This document shows positions 1 to 9,204 of a stretch of DNA of 64,000 nt, in pieces (the stretch's first letter is position 1; each line of letters begins with the position of its first letter). The notes under the pieces are model-generated. The model ran no database searches. It was not told the DNA's origin and worked only from the letters and a program-made list of their open reading frames with translations. The DNA comes from Bacteroidales bacterium (GTDB taxonomy: Bacteria; Bacteroidota; Bacteroidia; Bacteroidales; JAIOZK01). The stretch is taken from NCBI GenBank assembly GCA_021738625.1, contig JAIPBS010000001.1, forward strand, positions 62,001 through 126,000, in the 5' to 3' direction. The position numbers and the translations under genes were made by a program.

Positions 1-484
1 ATGTGGAGATCATCCTATTGCCCGGAAACACGGATAATAATAAAAAGAATCCGATGTTAGATAAATAGGTATGAGTTTTTATACGCAGCGGGGGATATAA
101 TTAACCAACTCACTACTTGCATTAATTTGGCCGGGCCTAAGGAACCCGGCCGCCCCGCTGTTTTTTGATTCCAGATTCCAGATTGCATATTGCAGATTCC
201 AGATTGCAGTTTTTCAGAAGTCAGAAGACGGAAGTCGGAAGTCTAAAATCAGAAATCGGAAGTGCCTGTGATCCGATTACTTGGGAATGAGGTTTGATCA
301 ATGTTCAGCAGGTTCTGAGTAATCGGACCACTATTCAACCAGGCATCCATTCATCCATGCTTTTTAAATGTCCAATAATGAATATTTAATGTTGAATGAT
401 GAAGTTTGTCCCAAGCTGAGTGATCCCTTCAATCGCCAGGAACAGGCTGAAAGCCTGGGAGAGTGATTGCAGATTCCAGATCAC

Positions 485-673
485 TACTGTCCGGGGAAAT
501 TTGGGGAGATTCCTCGCTTCGCTCGGAATGACAGTGCTTTCAGAGGCTTGGGAGGGGGTTGGGGGTAGTACGGCGGCAAAGCCGCCGTACTACCCCCAAC
601 CCCCTTTGCATCTCCCAAATAGCATGTCATTCCGAGCGAAGCGAGGAATCCCGTTGCGTTTAACCGGACAGTA
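485..673. repeat. Nested-palindrome element, copy A (MITE-like)
   Basis: Termini TACTGTCCGG / CCGGACAGTA; inner arms GATTCCTCGCTTCGCTCGGAATGACA / TGTCATTCCGAGCGAAGCGAGGAATC; central GGGGGTTGGGGGTAGTACGGCGGC-AAA-GCCGCCGTACTACCCCCAACCCCC. Confidence 0.85.
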
Positions 674-797
674 ATGATTGCAGATTTCAGATTTCAGCAT
701 CCAACTATCCAGCATCCGGTTATCTATTACCGGACATCAGGCCCTGGATGATCCTGAAAAATTCGATTTTGAATTGAATGATTTTTTAAATAACTTC

Positions 798-827
798 GAT
801 CCCGTTCAATGAACGGGATCTTTTTTT
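798..827 (+). terminator. Rho-independent terminator-like hairpin
   Basis: GATCCCGTTC-AAT-GAACGGGATC followed by TTTTTTT. Confidence 0.7.
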
Positions 828-853
828 ATGCTCAAAACCAAAACCTTAATACT

Positions 854-1237
854 ATGGATCCATATTATGAATTATTAAGAACAGTCAGAGACTCAAGTCC
901 ACTGACCAGAAAACAGCTTATTGAAATTACTCCACTTGACGATGCAACAGCAAAATCTACATTGAATATTGCTATTGGGAGGAAATACATTGGATTTCGT
1001 GAAAACTTAGATTCCCCAGGTGAGGATTTGATAAACTTATCTCCTGGCGGAAAAATTTATTTAGATGAATACGAAGAAAATGAATTTCTTCAAAAGGAGC
1101 TAAAAAGAACTACCATTGAAGCAAATAAAGCGATCAAAAGAGGATCAAAGGTTAATATTAAGTTTGGTATAACCAACCTTATATTTGCCGTTGTGAATGC
1201 TGTGCTCCTGATTCTGTATTTGATAAAGCTGTGTTAA
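854..1237 (+). CDS. Hypothetical protein, N-terminal winged-helix-like region and C-terminal TM helix
   Basis: ORF; the first Met of the track ORF lies inside the terminator, so the ATG at 854 (MDPYYELL) is the likelier start; hydrophobic C-terminus. Confidence 0.6.
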   Translation: MDPYYELLRTVRDSSPLTRKQLIEITPLDDATAKSTLNIAIGRKYIGFRENLDSPGEDLINLSPGGKIYLDEYEENEFLQKELKRTTIEANKAIKRGSKVNIKFGITNLIFAVVNAVLLILYLIKLC

Positions 1238-1434
1238 TTCTCAAATTCCTGTCAAAGTTACCTGTATTAAAAACATTTCTCACTAAGGACTGCAGGCCGG
1301 ATTGATAGAATTTAACCCCGGCCTTCGCCCGTTGGGTCCGTTCAGATTTTTCTGATGGATCTCTGTAGGCTGATCATCGCCCAGATCCTGATTCCCGGTT
1401 TCGCCTGGCGGCGGGACCGGGAATTTTTATTGGC

Positions 1435-2013
1435 TTAATTAAATGGATTTAAATCTTTGTTTTGTTTCTCAATTTTTATAATTTGATCTAATCTTTGTTT
1501 TAACTTATCATGGATATAAGATGGCAGTGATTCATTGAATTCCTTTATATCTTTATTTACACGATCTATTTCTGTATTTATCTTTTCAACTAACTGAGTA
1601 ATGTCTTGTCTTACCTTAGTCCTTACTCTATCTGGAAGATCGATATTAAAATATGCCGTATTGCACTCAATAATAATATATCCATCTTTTATTTCTCCAT
1701 TAATAGGTTTTTCTGAGTTGTCTTTGGGTTTACAGGCAAACAATTCTGTTGGTCCTGATATTGGTATTGAATATTCAACAAAAACAGCATCCTTGCCTGC
1801 CCTATTGTCAGGTTTCATTATAGGTTTTGGTTCTTTAACGCTGCTAGGATCTATCCCAATTTCATCTATTTGATATTTGCATATTAGTCCTTCGCGCAAC
1901 TCATCAATACCTAAATTCTTATAATCATTTTTTTTATATTGACTGATTGATTCATTTATTTGGACCATTACATTTTGTAAATGATTGCTCAGTGGTTCAC
2001 TGTTAAATAACAT
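1435..2013 (-). CDS. Hypothetical protein
   Basis: 192-aa ORF with Lys/Asn/Ile-rich coding-like composition; no family recognised. Confidence 0.6.
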   Translation of the reverse strand: MLFNSEPLSNHLQNVMVQINESISQYKKNDYKNLGIDELREGLICKYQIDEIGIDPSSVKEPKPIMKPDNRAGKDAVFVEYSIPISGPTELFACKPKDNSEKPINGEIKDGYIIIECNTAYFNIDLPDRVRTKVRQDITQLVEKINTEIDRVNKDIKEFNESLPSYIHDKLKQRLDQIIKIEKQNKDLNPFN

Positions 2014-2312
2014 GGTAAAATTTTTTAGTTAATCCTTTGTTTTGCAATAAAGATATAAAAATTAATTGTCCTTTGCATTTCCCTCCCGCTGATTGATTTT
2101 TGTTCTCATGCAATAAATCAACCTCTACACTGCAATTGCAGAAATGCGCATGCGGACCAATGAGAAGAGGCCGTTTTCATTTTCCTTTTTCACGCACAAC
2201 CGGCATAGAGATCATTGTCATGGCCTGGTGCACAGACACGGATATGATGGCTTATCGGTACCGGGCCTTTTCGTGGATCCTTGATCCTTTATAATTGGAT
2301 TATTTGTCTATC

Positions 2313-2388
2313 CATCCAACTATCCAGCATCCAACTATCCGGCATCCAACTATCCGGCATCCAACTATCCAGCATCCGGTTATCCAGC
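2313..2388. repeat. 15-bp tandem repeat (CATCCAACTATCC[AG]G), about 5 units
   Basis: Consecutive catccaactatccag/catccaactatccgg units; related sequence at about 698-720. Confidence 0.85.
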
Positions 2389-2421
2389 AAAATATTTCGA
2401 GAAACTGAACTGATCGGCTAT

Positions 2422-2946
2422 TTATTTTTCTTCAAAATCCAGCGCCGCCGAGTTCAGGCAATAGCGAATCCCTGTCGGTTTAGGGCCGTCGGGGAACACA
2501 TGGCCCAGATGCCCGCCGCAATGCGCGCAAAGCACTTCCGTTCTACTCATGCCGTATCTGGTGTCGTTTTGCTCAACAATGGCCGAGTCGGCAAGGGGTT
2601 TGTAAAAACTGGGCCAGCCGGTGCCCGATTCAAACTTGGTTTCGGAGCTGAACAAAGGTTCGTCGCAGGCGGTACATGTATATATGCCTTCTTTTTTGTT
2701 GTCATACAATTCGCCTGAAAAAGCGGGTTCGGTTCCTTTTTCCCTTAAAATTTGGTACTCCTGATCGGTGAGGATTTTTTTCCACTCTTCTTCCGGCTTG
2801 TATATTTCAAATTTTTCCTTTTCCATTGTTTCTTTGTTTTTTTGCTCCCCTGTCATCAGCGAATCGGGCCTGCTTTGCTCGCATGCACGGGCAACGAACA
2901 TCAGGGGCACCATCAAACCGATTAAGAGCATTCTTGTTAAAAACAT
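2422..2946 (-). CDS. msrB: Peptide-methionine (R)-S-oxide reductase with N-terminal signal/lipoprotein-like segment
   Basis: Motifs GTGWPSFY, [16 protein letters not shown], RYCLNSAAL; two CxxC zinc motifs. Confidence 0.92.
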   Translation of the reverse strand: MFLTRMLLIGLMVPLMFVARACEQSRPDSLMTGEQKNKETMEKEKFEIYKPEEEWKKILTDQEYQILREKGTEPAFSGELYDNKKEGIYTCTACDEPLFSSETKFESGTGWPSFYKPLADSAIVEQNDTRYGMSRTEVLCAHCGGHLGHVFPDGPKPTGIRYCLNSAALDFEEK

Positions 2947-3278
2947 CGTTTTATCATTTTGATTCGTTCTAAATAACGAAAAAACCGTGCCGGTATTTTT
3001 CGGGTTGAAGGTTTCAGGTTGCAGCTAACAGGTTGTGCAAGTAGTCCGGTTGATCAATTGATACCGTCGACTTAGCTGAATCTTTATTATAAAATATATT
3101 CGCTTACGCAAGTAAAATAAAGACAATAATTCAACAGCCCTTCGGGCTGAGAGAGCATAGCACAAGGCAGCGCCCTGTGTCGGTTTCAGAGAGGGGAAAA
3201 TCATTTGATCCAGGAAAACCACAGTTGCTAAGGTCGGACCACTCCTGACACTTTCGCTAAAATTCAGACTTCATAACC

Positions 3279-3466
3279 ATTGCTGCCGGCAATTTTGATG
3301 AGATTCCTCGCTGCGCTCGGAATGACAAGCTATTTGGGGAATACAGAGGGGTTGGGGGTTGGATGGCGGCAAAGCCGCCATCCAACCCCCAACCCCTCCT
3401 CAAACCCTTGATAAACTGTCATTCCGAGCGAAAGCGAGGAATCCATTTGCGTTTAACCGGACAGTA
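3279..3466. repeat. Nested-palindrome element, copy B
   Basis: Same layered arms as copy A: gattcctcgctgcgctcggaatgaca ... gggttgggggttggatggcggc-aaa-gccgccatccaacccccaaccc ... tgtcattccgagcgaaagcgaggaatc ... CCGGACAGTA; left terminus degenerate. Confidence 0.8.
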
Positions 3467-3774
3467 ATTTAAACGGCTAAAACCGCTGATCAATGAAACT
3501 TCAACTGGCGAGGATCGGGGTCATTATCCCATATGGTTTATCAGAACTTTGGATTGCCGTTGCTTTTAATCAACGGGAAAGGCAAAGTGATCCCTTCACT
3601 TGCCCAAGACGGATGATCAAAGTATCCTTCGATTGCGAGTGAAGGGATCACTCAGCGTGGGACAAAACAAGATCAAAGGGATTCTCCCAGGCCTTCAGCC
3701 TGGCTGTTGGTGGCAGCAAACCTCAAGCAGGGCGTTGCCCTGCGCTTTATTCTCCCAGGTCTTCAGCCTGTTCC

Positions 3775-3870
3775 TGGCGAGTGAACCGATCACTTGTGAA
3801 GGCCATATGATCAAATAAACGGCAGGTTGCGAGTGATCGGGTCACTTCTTACTCTTTTTACTGACTTCTG
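3775..3870. repeat. ~97-bp repeat unit 1 with internal 15-bp inverted arms
   Basis: ctggcgagtgaaccgatcacttgtgaaggccatatgatcaaa...gagtgatcgggtcacttcttactctttttactgacttctg. Confidence 0.85.
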
Positions 3871-3926
3871 ATTTCTAACTTCTAACTTCAGGTTGCGATT
3901 AAATTCCTCCATGCCTTCAGCCTTTG

Positions 3927-4023
3927 CTGGCGAGTGAACCGATCACTTGTGAAGGTCATATGATCAAACAAACGGCAGGTTGCGAGTGATCGGGTCACTT
4001 CTTACTCTTTTTACTGACTTCTG
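3927..4023. repeat. ~97-bp repeat unit 2
   Basis: Near-identical to units 1 and 3; abuts unit 3 directly. Confidence 0.9.
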
Positions 4024-4120
4024 CTGGCGAGTGAACCGATCACTTGTGAAGGCCATATGATCAAACAAACGGCAGGTTGCGAGTGATCGGGTCACTTCTT
4101 ACTCTTTTTACTGACTTCTG
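4024..4120. repeat. ~97-bp repeat unit 3, ends about 16 bp before the -7-like element of the downstream gene
   Basis: Near-identical to unit 2, head-to-tail. Confidence 0.9.
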
Positions 4121-4135
4121 ACTTCTAACTTTCCT

Positions 4136-4143
4136 TATTTTTG
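4136..4143 (+). promoter_or_regulatory. Bacteroidota -7-like element (TATTTTTG) upstream of PNP
   Basis: TAnnTTTG match 21 bp before the ATG at 4164. Confidence 0.4.
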
Positions 4144-4163
4144 CATCATCAAAAAACGGAACT

Positions 4164-4976
4164 ATGTTAGAAAAGGTTAAAGAAAGCGTCGCATTTTTAA
4201 AAGAAAATGGATTTGACAAGCCCGATATTGGGATCATATTGGGTACGGGACTCGGAAAAATAGTTGACCACTTTGAAGTGATACAAACCATTGGTTACGA
4301 AGAGATCCCTTATTTCCCCACCTCCACCATGGAATTCCATCCCGGCAAGCTGATCTATGGCAAGCTCAACGGAAAAACGCTGGTGGCCTTGCAGGGGCGT
4401 TTCCACTATTACGAAGGTTATGAATTGGATGAGATCACATTTCCTATCCGTGTTTTAAAGTTTCTTGGGATTAAAAGCCTCCTGATTTCAAACGCCGGCG
4501 GTTCGATGAACCCAAAAATGAAAAAGGGGGAGCTGATGCTGATCGACGACCACATCAACATGATCCCCGGCAGCCCGCTGCGCGGCAAGGATATGGAAGC
4601 TTTCGGTTCACGTTTCGTGGACCTGTCGATGCCTTATTCCCCTGAGCTGAACGATACGATTTTGCAAACTGCCGAACAGATCGGACTGAAAATTCATGTA
4701 GGGGTTTATATCGCTATGCCGGGCCCGCAACTGGAAACCCGTGCCGAATACCGTTTCCTGAGAAATGCAGGCGCCGATGTGGTGGGCATGTCAACCGTGC
4801 CCGAGGTGATCGTGGCCAACCAGATGAAGCTGCCGGTGGCGGCCATTTCCGTGATCACAGACGAATGCGACCCCGACAATCTGGCGTGCATCAGCATCGA
4901 CGATATCATTGCAGCCGCCGGGGTGGCTGAAAAAAAACTGGTTAAACTGCTGAAAGAAGCGATTATAAGGATTTAG
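4164..4976 (+). CDS. Purine-nucleoside phosphorylase (PNP/MTAP family)
   Basis: Motifs GIILGTGLG, FHPGKLIYG, LQGRFHYYEGY, LISNAGGSMN, GPQLETRAEYRFLRNAGADVVGMSTVPEVI. Confidence 0.93.
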   Translation: MLEKVKESVAFLKENGFDKPDIGIILGTGLGKIVDHFEVIQTIGYEEIPYFPTSTMEFHPGKLIYGKLNGKTLVALQGRFHYYEGYELDEITFPIRVLKFLGIKSLLISNAGGSMNPKMKKGELMLIDDHINMIPGSPLRGKDMEAFGSRFVDLSMPYSPELNDTILQTAEQIGLKIHVGVYIAMPGPQLETRAEYRFLRNAGADVVGMSTVPEVIVANQMKLPVAAISVITDECDPDNLACISIDDIIAAAGVAEKKLVKLLKEAIIRI

Positions 4977-5006
4977 TAGTTAAAGATCTTTTACCGGCTT
5001 CCAAAT

Positions 5007-6008
5007 TCACATTTTAAAAAAGGCAGAAGGGCCCTCAAGCACATCCCACTCGGCTTCCGTTAATACCTGCCGGCACTCGCCGACGGTCATGCCGCGCTTG
5101 CCTTCGGTATCCTCCTCCGTATCCCTGGGATTGGAACCTGACTCGGCCCAAAGCAAATTGGCACCGGCGGCAGCCCCGATCACATTGGGTTCGTGGGTGC
5201 AGTTGCCCGCCACCGACTCGGGGATCACCAGGCGAACCACTGCAAGGATGAACGCCATCCGCGCTTCGCTCACAATACCATATTTTTCCATATCCGAACC
5301 GGGCAGTGGTATTCTGCGGGCCGAACCGCTGAAACAGGGCTGTGCATCGCGGTTGATGACGGTTTTTTCAACCAGCTCTTCTATGCTGTGTTCCGGCCCG
5401 ACAGGCTCCACACAGGTGCCCAGGATCAGGCCGGCTTCTTTTGCATTCCTGAAAGTCTTAAACCGGTTCTCAACTTTCAGGCGGGTATCTTTACCCTCTC
5501 CCAGCCTGAGGGCATGATAGATCCCGGCAAAACCGGCATCCTTCAGCTGAATCGCCTGTTCTGCATTAAAATCGCCAACATTGGCAATCAGCACCGTTTC
5601 ATCTTTCAGGTTCTTTCTCACTTCCTTTCCCATCTCAAGAAACTTGTTGAAATTATAATCGGCGGTGGCCATAAGGTAAATGGCATTGGCTTTGTCTTTT
5701 TCAAACTGAAGGGAACGGCTTACGACTTCTTCGACTGTAAACTCTGTGGAATCAGGAAACAATTTATTGGCCGATGCAAATGCACAAAACATACAGTTCA
5801 TGGGACATGGGGCAACATTCAACCCAACCTGGGCGTGAACTTCAGCCAGTCCATTGCTTGCAGCTTCGCTTTTTTTTCTGCCGGCCTGGGTGATGAAGGC
5901 GGCCTCTTCTGTAAACAGGGGCACTTTATATAACAATGCTATTTCTTCATTGTTAAGCCATTCGTTTGCAGCGGCATTACGGACAATATCTTCAATTCTG
6001 CTATTCAT
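5007..6008 (-). CDS. Radical SAM protein, BioB/HydE-like
   Basis: CPMNCMFC (CX3CX2C) motif; BioB-like C-terminal region; not a confident biotin synthase. Confidence 0.75.
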   Translation of the reverse strand: MNSRIEDIVRNAAANEWLNNEEIALLYKVPLFTEEAAFITQAGRKKSEAASNGLAEVHAQVGLNVAPCPMNCMFCAFASANKLFPDSTEFTVEEVVSRSLQFEKDKANAIYLMATADYNFNKFLEMGKEVRKNLKDETVLIANVGDFNAEQAIQLKDAGFAGIYHALRLGEGKDTRLKVENRFKTFRNAKEAGLILGTCVEPVGPEHSIEELVEKTVINRDAQPCFSGSARRIPLPGSDMEKYGIVSEARMAFILAVVRLVIPESVAGNCTHEPNVIGAAAGANLLWAESGSNPRDTEEDTEGKRGMTVGECRQVLTEAEWDVLEGPSAFFKM

Positions 6009-6095
6009 AAAATCTCATCTAAATCATCTTCAAAAGTAAAAAAAGGATTCATGAATATAAGATTTTATATATTTATCTGATAATTTCGATTTCAC

Positions 6096-7391
6096 ATGAC
6101 GAACATTCTAATCATTGGGAATGGTATCAGTGGGGTAACCGCAGCCAGGCATATCCGGAAACTAAGCGGGCACAAGATCACGGTGATCTCCTCCGAAACC
6201 CGTCATTTTTATGCGCGCACCGCCCTGATGTACATCTACATGGGGCATATGAAATACAAAAACACCAAACCTTACGAAAACTGGTTCTGGAAAAAAAACA
6301 GGATCAATTTGCTTGAAGATCAAGTCAGGTTTGTGAATACCGACAAAAACAAGGTGATATTAAGCAGTGGCAGCGAAAAGAGCTACGACATTCTGATCAT
6401 CGCCAGCGGCTCGAAGCCGAATAAATTCGGCTGGCCCGGGCAGGAACTCGAAGGGGTGAGTGGCTTTTATTCTTATCAGGATTTACAGAGGGTAATAAAA
6501 TATACCAAAGGCATCAAACGGGCGGTGATCATTGGCGGCGGACTGATCGGCGTGGAACTGGCCGAGATGATTCATTCGGCAAACATACCGGTCACTATGC
6601 TGGTGCGGGAAGACCGCTATTGGGGAGATGTTTTGCCAATGGAAGAAGCCCGTCTGGTGGAACGGGAAATCAAACGACATCATATCGACCTGCGGCTAAA
6701 TACCGAACTAAAGGAAATTTTGCCCGATCAACAGGGAAGGGTGAAAGCAGTGATTACCGATCAAGATGAAGTTATTGAGTGCGGATTTGTCGGCCTGGCA
6801 ACAGGCGTGCATCCCAATATCAGCTGGCTGAAAGATTCGGGAATAGAAACCGAAAAAGGCGTACTGGTGGACGAATACCTTAAAACCAATATAGACAATG
6901 TTTATGCCATCGGGGATTGCGCGCAGTTTCACAAGCCGCCCTCAAACCGCAAAGCCATCGAACAGCTGTGGTACACCGGACGCATGCAGGCCGAAACGCT
7001 CGCACAAACCATTTGCGGAAACCCGCTGAAATATGAACCCGGCATGTGGTTCAACTCCGCCAAATTTTTCAACATCGAATATCAAGCCTACGGTTGGGTT
7101 TGGAGTGACTTGCAGCAAGATGAAGATAACTTTTTCTGGGAAGCACCCGATGGAAAATCCGGCCTGAAAATGGTCTTCAACCGGAATGATCGCAGCCTGA
7201 AAGGGATCAACACCTTCGGGATCAGGATGAAACAGGAGGTTTGCGAAAACTGGATCAGAAACAAGATCAGCATTGATGAAACGATTGAAAATATTCGTGA
7301 AGCGATATTTGATCCCGAGTTAAGCAAAAACCGCTCAAAGCAAATTCGCAATGCTTACCAGAATGAAAATGCAGTTACAGAGGCAAGGTAA
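6096..7391 (+). CDS. FAD-dependent pyridine nucleotide-disulphide oxidoreductase
   Basis: N-terminal IIGNGISGVTAARHIR, second Rossmann VIIGGGLIGVELAE, C-terminal YAIGDCAQF. Confidence 0.88.
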   Translation: MTNILIIGNGISGVTAARHIRKLSGHKITVISSETRHFYARTALMYIYMGHMKYKNTKPYENWFWKKNRINLLEDQVRFVNTDKNKVILSSGSEKSYDILIIASGSKPNKFGWPGQELEGVSGFYSYQDLQRVIKYTKGIKRAVIIGGGLIGVELAEMIHSANIPVTMLVREDRYWGDVLPMEEARLVEREIKRHHIDLRLNTELKEILPDQQGRVKAVITDQDEVIECGFVGLATGVHPNISWLKDSGIETEKGVLVDEYLKTNIDNVYAIGDCAQFHKPPSNRKAIEQLWYTGRMQAETLAQTICGNPLKYEPGMWFNSAKFFNIEYQAYGWVWSDLQQDEDNFFWEAPDGKSGLKMVFNRNDRSLKGINTFGIRMKQEVCENWIRNKISIDETIENIREAIFDPELSKNRSKQIRNAYQNENAVTEAR

Positions 7392-7397
7392 AACTTT

Positions 7398-9194
7398 ATG
7401 AAAACCATAAAAAAAACCGGGATCATTTTGGTATTGGTTTCGCTGACCTTGCTGATGAGTTTGCTGATCACAGGGCATTATCAGCTCAATAGAAGGATCA
7501 TCGACAGCACGGATATGACCGAAGATCAAAAGGTGGCTTTCGACCTTTCTTCTTCGTATATGATCGGGAAAACCTATCCATCGAAGATCAACTTTCTGGA
7601 AGAGCTGAATCAATCTTTCGACAAAGCCAACGATCTGATCACCGGAACCTTTAGCGTTTCGCAAAAGAAAATCGACCGGCTGGCCGCCATATTCCGCAAT
7701 CAACAGGAAATTAAATATTTTACCGACTCGGTCGCCGGTTTGTATGCAAAACAAAACCGTCTGACCCATGCCAAGATCGAAGGCATAACAGAATATACAG
7801 GCTGGATGCAGAACAGAACGTACACTGATTTTGAAAACTTCAAACAGCAACTTACCGAATCCGTTGAAAAATACAACAGCAGCCTGTTGCAGTCACAGGG
7901 ATTCGCGGGGCATAAAATAAAATCACTGAAGTTCCGGATATTCAAGGCTTCCTACCTGGGCTGGGCGGAAAGTTTTCCCTTGACCATGTTGTTGCTTACC
8001 TTCGGTTTGCTTAGCCTGGGTACATTGATGTATGTGCTCCCCAAATTCCGACAGGGTGAACCCGGTATCAAAAACGATAATTTGTATAAAAACTCCCTGA
8101 CTGCCAGAGGCTGGTCAGGCATACTGACCGGGATTTTACTGATCACTTTTTATGTGCTGCTTTACTGGTTCGCCTACTGGATTGCAGAATGGGCCGTGCT
8201 GCTCGATCCGCTGAGCCAATGGATCACCGGCCGGCCGGCCGACCAGTGGTTTTTCTATGGATTTGTATATACCTGGTCCATCCTTTTCCCCGGACTTAAT
8301 TTTCTCACAAAATACAGGCACAGCCGGCTGCATCAGGTCAGGACCTACTCAGTAATGTTTTTCCAGCTGGTTTTTGCTTTCACGCTTCCAATGATACTTT
8401 ACGTTTTAAACCTTCCGGAGGTGGATCTAAAAAACATCTGGCCGCTCAATTACAATTTTTTCTTTGAATGGAAGATCGATGAATACCTGGAAGCCGGCAC
8501 GCTCGGTTTGTTCCTCTTTGTCTGGGGCATCGCCCTGATCATCCCGGGGGTTCCGCTTTTTACGTATTTCCTCGGAAAACGCTGGTACTGCTCCTGGGTA
8601 TGCGGCTGCGGTGGGCTGGCCGAAACCGCCGGCGACCCTTTCCGCCATCTTTCCGACAAGCGACTGATCGCCTGGAGGATAGAACGCATCCTGGTACATT
8701 CGGTGCTGGTTTTTGCTATGGTGATGACTGGCTGGGTGCTTTACACTTTCTTCACTGGAAAAAACACTTTACTGGGCGTCGACAGTTTTAAAATGCGGCA
8801 GGTTTACGGTTTCCTGATCGGGGCCATGTTTGCCGGCGTGGCAGGCGTGGGCTTTTATCCCTTTTTCGGCAGCCGCGTTTGGTGCCGGTTTGGGTGCCCG
8901 CTAGCAGCTTACCTGGGGATGGTGCAAAGATTCAAATCACGCTTCCGGATCACCGCCAACGGCGGGCAGTGCATGTCGTGCGGCAATTGCTCCACCTATT
9001 GTGAAATGGGCATCGACGTGAGGGCTTATGCGCAGAAAGGGCAAAACATCATCCGCTCCTCCTGTGTCGGATGCGGGGTGTGCGCCAGTGTTTGCCCAAG
9101 AGGCGTGCTCAGGTTGGAAAACAAAAAAGAAAAAGGGCGCTTCAACAAGCCCGTTCTGCTGGGCAATGACGGCTATATTAACAACAGAAAATGA
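7398..9194 (+). CDS. Membrane polyferredoxin (NapH/CcoG-like) with N-terminal periplasmic helical domain
   Basis: Several TM segments, CSWVCGCGG and CRFGCPLAAY motifs, two ferredoxin motifs CMSCGNCSTYC and CVGCGVCASVCP. Confidence 0.85.
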   Translation: MKTIKKTGIILVLVSLTLLMSLLITGHYQLNRRIIDSTDMTEDQKVAFDLSSSYMIGKTYPSKINFLEELNQSFDKANDLITGTFSVSQKKIDRLAAIFRNQQEIKYFTDSVAGLYAKQNRLTHAKIEGITEYTGWMQNRTYTDFENFKQQLTESVEKYNSSLLQSQGFAGHKIKSLKFRIFKASYLGWAESFPLTMLLLTFGLLSLGTLMYVLPKFRQGEPGIKNDNLYKNSLTARGWSGILTGILLITFYVLLYWFAYWIAEWAVLLDPLSQWITGRPADQWFFYGFVYTWSILFPGLNFLTKYRHSRLHQVRTYSVMFFQLVFAFTLPMILYVLNLPEVDLKNIWPLNYNFFFEWKIDEYLEAGTLGLFLFVWGIALIIPGVPLFTYFLGKRWYCSWVCGCGGLAETAGDPFRHLSDKRLIAWRIERILVHSVLVFAMVMTGWVLYTFFTGKNTLLGVDSFKMRQVYGFLIGAMFAGVAGVGFYPFFGSRVWCRFGCPLAAYLGMVQRFKSRFRITANGGQCMSCGNCSTYCEMGIDVRAYAQKGQNIIRSSCVGCGVCASVCPRGVLRLENKKEKGRFNKPVLLGNDGYINNRK

Positions 9195-9204
9195 ATATTG
9201 ATAT

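Noticed and set aside
420-674. 84-aa ORF ending MSFRAKRGIPLRLTGQ
   Set aside because: Lies inside palindromic element A; the FRAKRGI peptide is just translation of the TCATTCCGAGCGAAGCGAGGAATC arm and recurs in other copies (e.g. the 54390-54764 minus ORF).
2313-2388. Possible CRISPR or coding repeat (IQLSG repeat ORF 2281-2718)
   Set aside because: 15-bp head-to-tail units without spacers; the ORF is antisense to msrB.
3775-4120. Possible CRISPR array
   Set aside because: Units are ~97 bp and nearly identical throughout, two of them directly abutting, with no unique spacers and no cas genes.
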